Part shown: piece by piece, positions 1 to 9,700 of the stretch | Numbering within the stretch: the stretch's first letter is position 1 | Layout of the letters: every line of letters begins with the position of its first letter | The notes under the pieces: generated by a model | Told to the model about the DNA's origin: nothing | Seen by the model: the letters and a program-made list of their open reading frames with translations, nothing else | Database searches by the model: none | Position numbers and translations under genes: made by a program | Source of the DNA: Aptenodytes patagonicus | Taxonomy: Eukaryota > Chordata > Aves > Sphenisciformes > Spheniscidae | DNA length: 64,000 nucleotides | Direction of reading: 5' to 3' | NCBI RefSeq assembly: GCF_965638725.1 | Contig: NC_134970.1 | Location: forward strand, 749,001 to 813,000

Positions 1-3000
1 GCTCCTGCTTGGACACCAAGTCTGAACCATCAGGAGCTCACCCGAGGGCTCTGCATCCCCCTTACTAGTGCAGGAGGAAGTGAGCACGTCCCTGACCTCC
101 TCCCTGCAGCTTCTGCCCTTCCTTCCTGATGGTCACCCAGACATGGAGAAGCCCGGGCTGGGCAGTGCCTGCGGCATGGGGCTCTGCACCGGTGCTGGCC
201 TGGCAGAGGGAGAGGGCTCGGTGCCTCCTCTGAGGACAGATGGGTGCTCAGCCCCTGGGGGGCTGCACGCACGGAGCCCCGGGACGGCACGCACGGCCTG
301 CTCTGCAGGTGCCTTCCTTCCCAAGCCCCTGCCAGCTCGGTCGTCCTGGTTCAGCCGCGCACTGGCAGTCAGGGCTTCCCAGGTGGAGTGGCAGGAGCAG
401 GCTCCTTGCCATCCATGACCTGTGCGCTCAAGCCAGGAAATCCCAGCCTTCTGGTACTTGCCAGGCTCCAGGTTTAAAAATACCTAAGGAAAATAATCAT
501 TCAGTCTCATCGAGGCCAAAGCAACTCTGGGCAGGTTTCAGAACAAATACTGGGGGTTGTGTTTTGTCTGTTCTCAGCAGGCACTTGGCTCAGCGCTCAC
601 TGCCTCCCTGGGGACTCACACAGCCGTGATGTCTCGGCGGCAGTCCTCGGCCACGTCGCGGCTCGGGAGGGGAGCATGCCAGGCAAGACATCCGCTGCGC
701 ACTGCGGGGCGGGAGCGCTCAGCCCCACTTATCAGCCAGGAGTGGCCCAATGGCGCCTGAGGCCGTCCGCCAGGTTTGGGAGTGCAGCGTTTCATGCCCA
801 GGTCTGTGGTGCTCGCCCTGGCCAGCACTCGCTCTCCGCTTCAGCCTCCTCCTCTGTAAGCAGTGCTCAGCAGAGCTTTGGAGTCTACTGGCCCTGCTGC
901 CCTGCCCCGTGGCACCCCGGACTCCGCACACTCATGTGCCAAAGCACTGAGTGTACTGGGCCTCCCCAGTGATCCCCCCCAGCCAGGAGTGTTGAGGGCT
1001 GGCAGTCGCCAGAGGCAGCAGGAATGGCTGCCCCAGCGCTGTGGACAACCCTGTGCAACTTGGTGGTGGGAGCAGTGCACCCGGGGGCTGAGAGACATTT
1101 CCACAGGCATCAGAGCCAGCTGAGCAAGCCCCGTGCCTGGAGGAAGGCAGGCTGCCTGCAATCCTCTTGGCTCTCAGGCTGCCTGCAGTCCTCTCCCTTC
1201 CTTTTCAGACCTCTGAGAGTGCCCCAAGCTCCCCCAGGATGACGCAGGACCAAAAATTTCACGTACTACAGAGAGGAGCTGGGCTTTGTGCAACATCCCA
1301 AGGAAACAGCTGCTACAGACGCTGCAAAGCAGGACCAGAGCTGGAGAGCGGCCTGGAGCTCCAGCTTATCCCTGTGGTGATGCTACCCTGAGGTCACTGA
1401 ATGTGCCATCCTCCCAGAAGCAGCCCAGTCACCAAGCCCACCAGCAGTGGAAACCGATCCTAAAGATGCGTCGTGTGGAGAGGGAGAGGCACTGCAGCCT
1501 GTGTGAAGATCAAGAGACATGGTCATGAATGCCACCAGCCTCTGACAGCTGGGGATCACGCAAGGCAGGCTATGAAACAAGGCAGAAACAGGCTCTCTGG
1601 GCAGGGATACAAGGGAGAGTAAAATTCAGGTGAGGCAGTGTTATTGACATATGAAGCTATTTGGTGCAGGATATGGTTAAATTATTTGCAGAGCCCCCAC
1701 CTTTTCCTCCCCACCCCAAGAACAGGAATAGAGTCATTAAAACAGCATGTTCTGGGACAGCGGCAATCCCACGGGAGAGCTGGACACGGTGAGAAGTACG
1801 CCCACCGCCGTGGCCTGACCCGGTACCCCTGCCTCTTTCCTCAGGGGTCCCCAGGTCTGCCAGAAAGCTTTTTGAGGAAGATGATCCCAGCATCTGGTGT
1901 ATGTAGCGGAACAGGATCTCACGCTGGTCAGACTGGTTTGGGTGACCCCAGCTCGAAGAGGACAGCAGTGTGGCTGGGCTGCAGCTGGGTGTTCATCCAC
2001 CAGCATCATCCTGAGGATGGGGCCTCTGTGTCACCTACAGCACATGGTGATGCCCCATCCTGGCAGCCTGCACGCTTGCAAAGGCGCAGTCACTCCCTGG
2101 GGTGAGATTCGCCTCCCTGCAGAGGACTGAACCCCTCCTGCCAGGGGAAATGTCGGCCCCTTCCCCTGCCTGCGCGGGGGTGCTGGCAGCACCTGCTAAT
2201 AGACCCTATAGGATGGGCTGCTTACTTGAGTGGAGGACTGGTGCTGCCAAGATGTGCTTGTCAGGCGGCCAGCACTCGGGAAATGAGAAAAGAGAGCATG
2301 GAAGGAACGAGTCACTGCGCTGGGAACATACGGGATGGCAATCTGCAGGGAAGGACGGCAGCCCCCACACTCCCTGAAGAGTGAGTGGAGACCCTCCTGA
2401 GTCCTCACGGAGCAGCGAATTAGCATTGGAAAGTACATCGAACAGCATCACTTTCCTCTGGCTCCAGGGACGGCAAGGGAGGAGGAACAGAGATACTATT
2501 TCTTGTGCCAGATAAGCTCCTTGGCAAAAGGCGACACGCTGGTGTACACTGCAGCACGAGGGGCCCACGGAAAGGAGCCAGAGAGCACTCACCCCAGAAG
2601 ATGAGGAAGAGGCACAGTGCAAGGGTCAAAGGAGGACCACAGCGTACGTGTGATGCCTCTTAACATTTGTTGTGTGGTCTCCATGTGGTCAAGGATCCCT
2701 TATTTCTAGGCAAGCTCACCAAGAAGAGCATCCTTCTCCAGGTAGCGAAGATCAGGCGTGACAGCTGCTAGGATGTGGGCTGGAGCCAGGCAGGCGGCAC
2801 GGTGCAGCCTTGTCTTTCTAGGCAGGATGCAGAAAAGCCGGGCCAAAGCAAATGAAGCAGGCAAAGTTCTCCACAGAGCACAGTTACCCTCTTCCTCTCT
2901 AGCAACAGTGGGGCAAGCTTACCTGCTGCCACGTGCCTGCGACTGCCGCCACCCCATGCCGTCCTCCTTGGCTCCCACTTCCCTCAGGGCTCACGTGGAG

Positions 3001-3040
3001 GTGGCAGTCACCCTTCGGTCAGGGATCCTGGGAGAGACAA
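1..3040. other. Upstream intergenic DNA, GC-rich, no gene seen
   Basis: Open frames here are short (under about 160 codons), overlap on both strands and match no protein family I recognise. A small CpG-dense patch lies near 628-670. A 27-bp imperfect tandem duplication lies at 1149-1198. I see no splice-flanked exon, RNA gene or recognisable transposon. In mammals the next gene on this side of SLC16A1 is LRIG2, but none of its exons is visible here. Confidence 0.6.
1149..1198. repeat. Two-copy imperfect tandem duplication, 27-bp unit
   Basis: AGGCTGCCTGCAATCCTC at 1149 is repeated 27 bases later at 1176 as AGGCTGCCTGCAGTCCTC, with one mismatch over the first 18 bases. The second copy diverges after about 23 bases. 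It looks like a simple local duplication with no evident function. Confidence 0.7.
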
Positions 3041-5230
3041 CATGAGACCATCCTCTTTCTGCTGGCCACACATCATCTCATGCCCCAAATCACTGTATTT
3101 ATCTCACCACTCACTGGTTACACCGTGCCCCTACAACTGATTTTAATAAGAAATTAGCTCTGCTACCATTGGGTAACACGTACGGGTGCAATTAGTGTGC
3201 TGAGTGAGTGTAAGAAAAACCTCAACTCCTGGTTACGCCGGCATATGCAGGTCTCTCTGATGTGGTCACTGGCATCTGCACCCAGGGCACTTGGGACCAC
3301 TTTGCGGAGACATGACCTTGCTAAGGGATGGTCTGTGTCCCCGGGGGGATGTGTGTGAGCCTGATGGCAGGCGGAGGACAGAGCAGCGAAAGGAGCCCAA
3401 ATGAGTAAGAAGCGTTGAGCGTTGACCTAAATGAGCATAAAGATGACCACAACTGCAAAGGTTTTCTACGGCGTATTAGTGGCCATTTTGAACATCTTAT
3501 CAGCAAACACTTTCTTCCTAAGAAATATTATTTTCTGAACAATGACTGAGGCCGTTAACACCAACACACCCCTGAACAATGTCATGCCTTTATCATCCCA
3601 CGGAGGCAGAACCTGCATGTTCCCTGAGGACGGTGCTCCGACGCCTTCTCTTCCCCATCCATTGTCACGGGGCTGCTATGATGGGTAAACTCAAAGCCTG
3701 GAAGCTCAGTTAAAGTGAAATGTGAATCCAAAAGTTCAGAAAACCTTTTTCCAAAGCCTAGTCAGGAAACTAGGATGGATATCTCAAAAGAACAGATTTT
3801 CCCAAGAGATTTCCAAGAGTTCCTGGATTTGGACTAATGTTACCTCTCTTATCAAGCAGGACGTGCGTGTTCATGACAGATGAGAGGGCTAGACTTTTAC
3901 ACCTGCTAGAGACATTAATTCCAAGAGAAACCAGAGCTAGTGATTATATTTTAAGATTACTACAGGTCCTTCGTGTTTACAACGGGACACAGAAAACCTG
4001 AACTTGAATTGCTCTGCTGTGGCCTCTCTTGCACTCTGGGAGACTTTAAACTTGATTAGTGTCCACAACAAATGCAGTCAGTAGCAAGACTGCAAGGCTG
4101 CTTAGAGTTGCTTTTCAAGGACAGCTTTGTTGCCCAATATCCTGAAACAATATCCTGTTTTCCTCACAAGAAGAAAATTCCTAGTGTGATTAATGTTAAA
4201 TCCGTCTTTTAAAGGAGACAAAAATGCAGCAGCACAGAACAGGAAGGACTCCTTTCCACCTTCCACAAGATGGAGAAACGGCAGCAGCAGCACTGTCCTA
4301 CGGCTTCTCGCCTGCCATTCCAGTCCATCGCTGCTCCGGCAGCTCCCTGCTCACCTGAGCTCTGCCATCCCTGGCCTCTCGTTTTCTGCACTTCTCTAAA
4401 ACACGGCCATGCTCGGGGCATCGTGCAGCAGCGCCGGAGAAAGGACACGCTCTCCAGCTATTGTACGGCTTCATTCGTCCCAGCAGTGCTGGGTCTCCTC
4501 AAAGGAAACTGGAAGCTCGTGTCCCAGCTGGGATCCCCCCGCAGCACTTCCCACCTACAGCTGGTGGCATTCAGCCCAGGCAGTGCAGAGCACTAGATCC
4601 TAGTTAGGATGTTAAAGAATGGCAAAGCTAAGTGGCACTTTGAGTTTGATCCGAAATTGCCCTTTTAAATTATTATTCATCTTGTTGTCTAAGCAAAATA
4701 GAGTGCAGACCTCTCCCTGTTAAGTCACACAGAAGTAGCGTATCAAGAAAACCTCCCACCCACTCGCTCTTTGGTTTACGGTGTTTTGCCTCAGAAGTGG
4801 GTGAATGAGTTTGTTGTAGTCCCTGGTCTTCTTTTATCGAGTGCACCTGGTCCATTAAGCGCCTTGACATGCACAGAGCACACCCATAAACACGCTCACT
4901 GCGACGGCGGGGAGCAGTGGTTTCCTTTGACATGAAAGGGCTCGCACCTCCTCTGCAGCTGCTCCAGTCTCCATCTGCGGAGTGTCACTGCTTTTTCCCT
5001 TCTTTCCCTCTCTTGGCTCCGAGTTGAACTATACGATACTCCTTTCGGCTCTAAAACAAATTAGAGCATTAGACATGCAACCCAGAAGACAATTAGCGTC
5101 ATTAGGCTGCTGGAGAGAGCAGCTCAAGAAAAACATTCACAGGTAATCGTCCTTTTGTGCAATGTTTGGTACACGTGGGGAATGAAGAGTACTCGATGCA
5201 TCGGTGCTACAGGCAGTTTTGCATCTAGAG
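3041..5230. other. AT-richer upstream intergenic block, possible distal regulatory DNA
   Basis: Base composition falls clearly compared with both flanks. No coding frame of note is present. The part at about 5020-5180 has a non-repetitive, AT-rich texture with TAAT-type cores (for example near 5090-5105) and ends in a CACGTG E-box at 5172-5177. It lies roughly 1 kb upstream of the CpG island, so it is a candidate upstream enhancer of SLC16A1. That role is inference from texture and position only. Confidence 0.35.
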
Positions 5231-5750
5231 GGTGAGGAGCTCTGCTTGGGACGCGGACGTGCTTTCAGCAAGGGCCTCTTCTGCACAGCAAGGCGTTGGG
5301 CACGCTGAGCCCGGGCCCATTTTCTCCTGCAAAACTGAATCTCGAGGGGAATGCCAACGGCATCTGGCTCGTCCCCAGCCCTTGGCTCCTGGCTGTTTGG
5401 GGCACCGAGCAGTAGCCATCTGTAGCAGGGGCTCTATGGGACTTGTTCCCTCCAAAATAATCGCAGATACACCAGAAATATCCCCCACAGGCAACGCACG
5501 TCATTGCCTTCGTGGAAAAGCAGACTGCCAGCTCAGGCTAACAACAGTCAGAAATTTTGTGGTGAATACGTAAAGCACCGTAGTCAGGCAACGAGAAGAG
5601 CTGATGGTTTTTAATAAAGACACTTGGCAGTGTTCTCCACCCAAAGGGAGTCCTCCCGTGGCAGGGCGAGGACAGGGCCCGGCAGCATGAGGAGGTGACC
5701 CCTGGCCGAGCTGGAGGGCAGGGCGCAGGGGGGGCACCCTCTTCCTCCCC
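5231..5750. other. Intergenic DNA immediately upstream of the CpG island
   Basis: Mixed-composition sequence with no exon or RNA gene that I can support. An AATAAA-like string at about 5614 is not attached to any visible transcript. Confidence 0.5.
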
Positions 5751-6045
5751 CACGGCCACCCACGGGTGGAACATCCGTACAGTCACTCGTGCGGGACAGG
5801 TTAAGAAAAGTCCCCAAGCTGATGCTGCGCCGTGCGAAGTCCCGGCTGCATCCGGCTCGGCCTCCCGCCCGCTGCCGGCGGAACAAGCCTGAAACCCCGT
5901 TCCCCGCCGCGACCAAGGGCCCGTGGAGACGCGCGGGACCCGCGGGGACCGGGACCCGCGGGGGCCAGAGCGGCTGGGGCGGCGGCGGCCGCCGGGGCGG
6001 GCTGCGCTCCCGCCCGCCGCCGCGTTTTCCCCCCGCCGGTCCGGT

Positions 6046-6050
6046 ACGTG
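6046..6050 (+). promoter_or_regulatory. HIF-type ACGTG core upstream of the TATA-like box
   Basis: TACGTGCC around 6045-6052 contains the RCGTG core of a hypoxia response element. It sits about 180 bp upstream of the TATA-like box. The core is very short and occurs by chance often in CpG islands, so functional assignment is weak. Confidence 0.25.
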
Positions 6051-6224
6051 CCGGGGCGCACGGCTCGGCTCGGCCGCCGATCATGGGGGCCGTGCGGCGG
6101 GGGGCGGCGGGGGCCCGCGGGGGCGGGAGGGGGCCCGCGTGGGCTGCCGTGGCGGCGCGGCGGGGGGCGGCGCTCGGCGGCGGCCCGACCCGCTCTCCGC
6201 CCTCCGCGGCGCGGCCCCTCCGCC

Positions 6225-6258
6225 CTTATAGCGGCGGGGGCGGGGGCGGCGGCACTCG
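6225..6258 (+). promoter_or_regulatory. SLC16A1: TATA-like box and candidate initiator of SLC16A1
   Basis: CTTATA at 6225-6230 is a rare A/T-containing hexamer inside almost pure G/C sequence. About 29 bases downstream, the CACTC at 6253-6257 resembles an initiator with its A at 6254. The spacing suits a TATA-directed start site. The mammalian MCT1 promoter has been described as lacking a TATA box, so dispersed start sites are also possible. The exact start is inferred. Confidence 0.45.
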
Positions 6259-6278
6259 GCCGGCGGCGGCACGCGCAG
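6254..6278 (+). other. SLC16A1: SLC16A1 exon 1 (non-coding, 3' end better supported than 5' end)
   Basis: GCAG|GTAGGG at 6275-6284 is a good splice donor just downstream of the TATA-like box, giving a short untranslated first exon. SLC16A1 in mammals has a non-coding exon 1 followed by a long intron, which matches this layout. The 5' end is inferred and could lie further upstream in the CpG island. A GTGAGG donor at 6708 is an alternative, but that longer exon would carry an upstream ATG at 6444. Confidence 0.45.
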
Positions 6279-6302
6279 GTAGGGCTCGGCGCCGCGGCGG
6301 CC

Positions 6303-6308
6303 CACGTG
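6303..6308. promoter_or_regulatory. CACGTG E-box 1
   Basis: A perfect palindromic E-box about 50 bp downstream of the inferred start site, of the kind bound by MYC/MAX, USF and related bHLH factors. See the cluster with 6459 and 6718. Confidence 0.5.
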
Positions 6309-6458
6309 GCGGGCGGCGGGACGGGACGGGACGTGGCGTGGCGGGCCGGGCCGGGTGCCCGGGCCGCGGCCCCCGGCGCTCCACGCGCTCCGGCGCCCTG
6401 CGGCTCCGCGCAGCCCGGGGCCGCCGCTCCCGGCCCGGCGCGGCATGGGGGTCCCGAG

Positions 6459-6464
6459 CACGTG
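6459..6464. promoter_or_regulatory. CACGTG E-box 2
   Basis: A perfect palindromic E-box in the first part of intron 1, within the CpG island, in the context GAGCACGTGGGG. Confidence 0.5.
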
Positions 6465-6717
6465 GGGCCGCGGCGGGGCCGTGCTGGCGGCGAGTCTCGG
6501 CTCCGCGCCTGCGGCCGGTCGCGCGTGTGGCGCAGCCGGCCCCGTCGCCGGGCTTGGCGGGCCGCGGGGTTCCCCGCCACCGGTGGGGCGGGCGGCGGGT
6601 CTGGCCGGGCCGGGTGCCGGGGGGGCCGCTCCGGACCCTCCGGCGCCCCCAGCCCGGGTGTGCGTGGCGGGCCCGTGTTTTGTTACTGCTTTGAGGCGGC
6701 CGCGTGGGTGAGGGTCC

Positions 6718-6723
6718 CACGTG
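6718..6723. promoter_or_regulatory. CACGTG E-box 3
   Basis: The third perfect E-box of the cluster, in the context TCCCACGTGCGC, still inside the CpG island. Confidence 0.5.
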
Positions 6724-9700
6724 CGCCCTGCCCGGAGCGACCCCGTTTGCGTGAGGAGTCTCAGGCCCGCCGCTCCGCCGCCGGCAGCAGCAGTGCCCCG
6801 GGGCCGGGTCCCGCCGCGAGCAGCGCCGCCCGCCCCGCGCCCTTGTCCCGGTGACCTCCCTCGGCGGAGCCGGCGGGGTACGAGCCTTGGGGGGCGCTCG
6901 GCCGGGGGAAGCGGCTGGTGGCCTCGGGGGTCCCGGCCGGCTTTAGGGCCGGGGGGGGTGCGCGGGCTCCGTGGGCTGCGGGGTGCTCTGCCCCGCTGGG
7001 CTCCTCGTCCCTCCGCCGTGGCGGCTGGAGGGGCCCCGGTGGGACGGGACGCGGCTGGCCCGGCCGCTCTTGACCGCTCTGTCCGCCGGAGGCACGGCTG
7101 GCTTGTTTTTAGGGGCTGCGCGGGAGCGTCCATCCGCACCGTCTTGCAGGTGCCTGATAGCGGTGGGGTGTAGGGGGAAGAGGTGATTAAACCGAGTCTT
7201 TGGCACCCGATAAGAGAAGGGGAGCTCCGGGGAGGCTGCTCTGGCCGAGGTCCCCGGGAGCCGCGTGGGAAGCGTGTCCTGCAAGCGAGGGTGGGTCCTC
7301 GATATCCCGGGGGTGGGAGGGGGCTCTCCCCTTCCCCGCCGGGCAGTGTTTGTGTGGATCACTGCTGGAGCCCTCTGCGACTGCTTGGGGTCGACATCGA
7401 GATGCCGCTCCCCTCTCGGATGCTTGCACTGGCCCTCGGGTGTTTCCTCTTAGCAGGCGCTTGGGAGCTGGACCTCGGGCGCTTGAAGTCACTTGGGTGG
7501 GTGAGTTGCTGAAGTCCTTCCAGTGTTGTGATCTGCTGCTAGGATCGGCGTTTGCAGGGAGGAGTCTGTGCTGGAGGAGCCCGTAGGACTGTGCTCGAGC
7601 CCCAGGAGAGGCACCTTTTAATGTGTGTTTTTTGTATTGCTCAGGGAGGAGGCTGCACACACCGAGGTCCCCAACAGCGGTGCACGTGTGCCGAGGTGTA
7701 CACCTGCCCTCAGGTGTGTAGGCAGGCTGTCACCCAGCTGGCGAGGTCTTGCAGTGATGGGCAGTGGGAAGCTGGAACCGTTGGAGCTTGCTGGCAGCCG
7801 GTGTGCTCTCACTCTCGGCAGCGAGGGGCTGTTGAAATGCTCCTGGAGCTGACGACTCCTGCAAAGTGCTTTCTCGCCCCTGCAGCTGGGTGCAGCGGGA
7901 GCTCGCTGCGGCCTGGGGTCCCGGGGTCCGCTCTGTGCAAAGCCCGGTGGCCTGTGGCAGGTGTTTGCTAGCACCGGGGTGAGATACTTGGGGAGCCAAG
8001 CAGGGACGGGTGGCAGCTGGGCTCCTGTGGAGGGTGAGTGGACCCCAGCAGACATGCTTCACCCAGGGTGGGTGTCCTGGCTCCGGCCAGAGTCCTGTGG
8101 GCAAGGGATGTGCAAATGCATCACAAAAGGGTGAGCAATGCTTGCGGGATTGGAAGTTGACCTGAGGAAAGGGGATGAGCATGAACTGGAAGATCACAAG
8201 GAAATGGTGTATAACCTGTAGCTGCAGGTGGGAGAGGTGGGATTTGTGTCCTTCCCTGTGACAGCAAATTGCCTGAGTATTGCACAGCCCCTTCTGCCGG
8301 GCTCCCACCCTGCCCTGTGAGGTCGGGCACTTTGCACAAGAGTTACTGATGTTCTTGAACTTTAAATTTCTTCTGAGGAAAAAAGATCAGTGTTTTTTTT
8401 AGTTGCATCATGAGAAACCTGAAATCTAATGATACTGTTTTTGTGCTTTTCTGTGAGCCTTAAGCCTCTTTGTGGTGCACAAGCATCCTATTTTCATGCT
8501 AAGTGAGGTAATTTAGTGCTGGCTGATTCCCCCGAGTGTTGTTGCTCTGAGGTTTTTTTTGGCTGTGTCTAGAAGGAGCAGGGCTGAGAAATGGGCCAGT
8601 GCATGGAATAGCTGGTGTGTGCTGGGGGTGGGGAGCAGGCATAGAGAAACCCCCAGAGCTCAAGTTCGGTGGCTTTGTGAGAAGGGGCTTTCTCAGTCTT
8701 AGATTAATCACTGGGGTGATGGATCTCTTGATTACAAACAAATGTTTTGCTAGTGTACTGCAAACCTCCCTGCCCCAAAGTCACAGGGGTGCTTGTGCCC
8801 CGTCCTGGCCCCGGGGAAGGTGTGAAGCATCCTCCCCTTCCAGGTGGTTCCTGAAAAAGGTGCGAATGGTTGCACGCGCTTTCTGTTGGCTCCTATCTCA
8901 CACAATTGGCCTGATTTATCTGGCAGCTAAGGTGGAAAGTACCCAGTGACTTGCATGCTGTTATTTTATTTATCCTTTATGAGGAGTTGAAAAGCTGCAC
9001 GTAGGCTAAGGGAGGTGAGTTGCATCCCATTAAGCACTATAGCGCTAATCTTATTGTTGCACTTTTATGGCTTTTCCTATTTCCTTCTGTGGAATCAGCC
9101 TATAGCAGTAACTTTAAGAAAGTGGGAGCCACTCACCAGTGGTGTCTGTATGACTCACTTTCAAATGTGCCCTTAAAGCTGCTGCAGTGTAGTTGTACTG
9201 TAGCCAAAGAAAATTCATGTGGGGCTGTAGTTAATTCCTGAAACTGCAGTCACCTGAGTGCTGCTGAGTCGTCTGTGAGAGTCTCCCATCTCCATCCCTG
9301 TAATGCCTCGGCCCTGGTTGAGGGCTTTAACAAAGTTGGTACTATGGCAGTGGCTGGGAACAAAGACAGCTCAGACTCTTGCTTTTAGGGAGGAGAGCAG
9401 CAGTTATGTTTTGACTGACGGCTGTGACTTTCTGGGGTTTTGCAGCCTCCTCCTACCCTGCTCTGCCACGAAACCTGGAGTGGCCGCGTCCCTGGCTGGC
9501 AGCGCGGGTGTCTAATGAAAGAATGCTGGTGCTATTCGGTACCACATTTTTCTCATTCTGAGGATTTCCTGGCTGGCACGGGGTGTCCCGGGAGCGTTCC
9601 TAAGCACTGCTAGTGCAGGGAGGATTGGCTCTGCTCCCTGGCAGAGCATGGCTTGTGCTCAGGGTGGGACTGTGAAACCTGGCACAGGGACTGAGAGCCC

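Larger units (their letters stand above)
5750..7400. promoter_or_regulatory. SLC16A1: CpG island spanning the SLC16A1 promoter and first exon
   Basis: The core at about 5820-7100 is extremely GC-rich with undepleted CpG and many GGGCGG/CCGCCC Sp1-type boxes. It begins abruptly out of ordinary sequence and fades into intron 1. It is the only large CpG island upstream of the SLC16A1 coding exons on the same strand, which makes it the gene's promoter. Long open frames on both strands inside it are compositional artefacts of stop-poor GC-rich DNA. Confidence 0.85.

Noticed and set aside
5789..7139. Long open frames of 260-350 codons on both strands through the CpG island
   Set aside because: They overlap each other in several frames and consist of Gly, Ala, Pro and Arg runs. 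Stop codons are rare in DNA this GC-rich. No domain or splice structure supports them.
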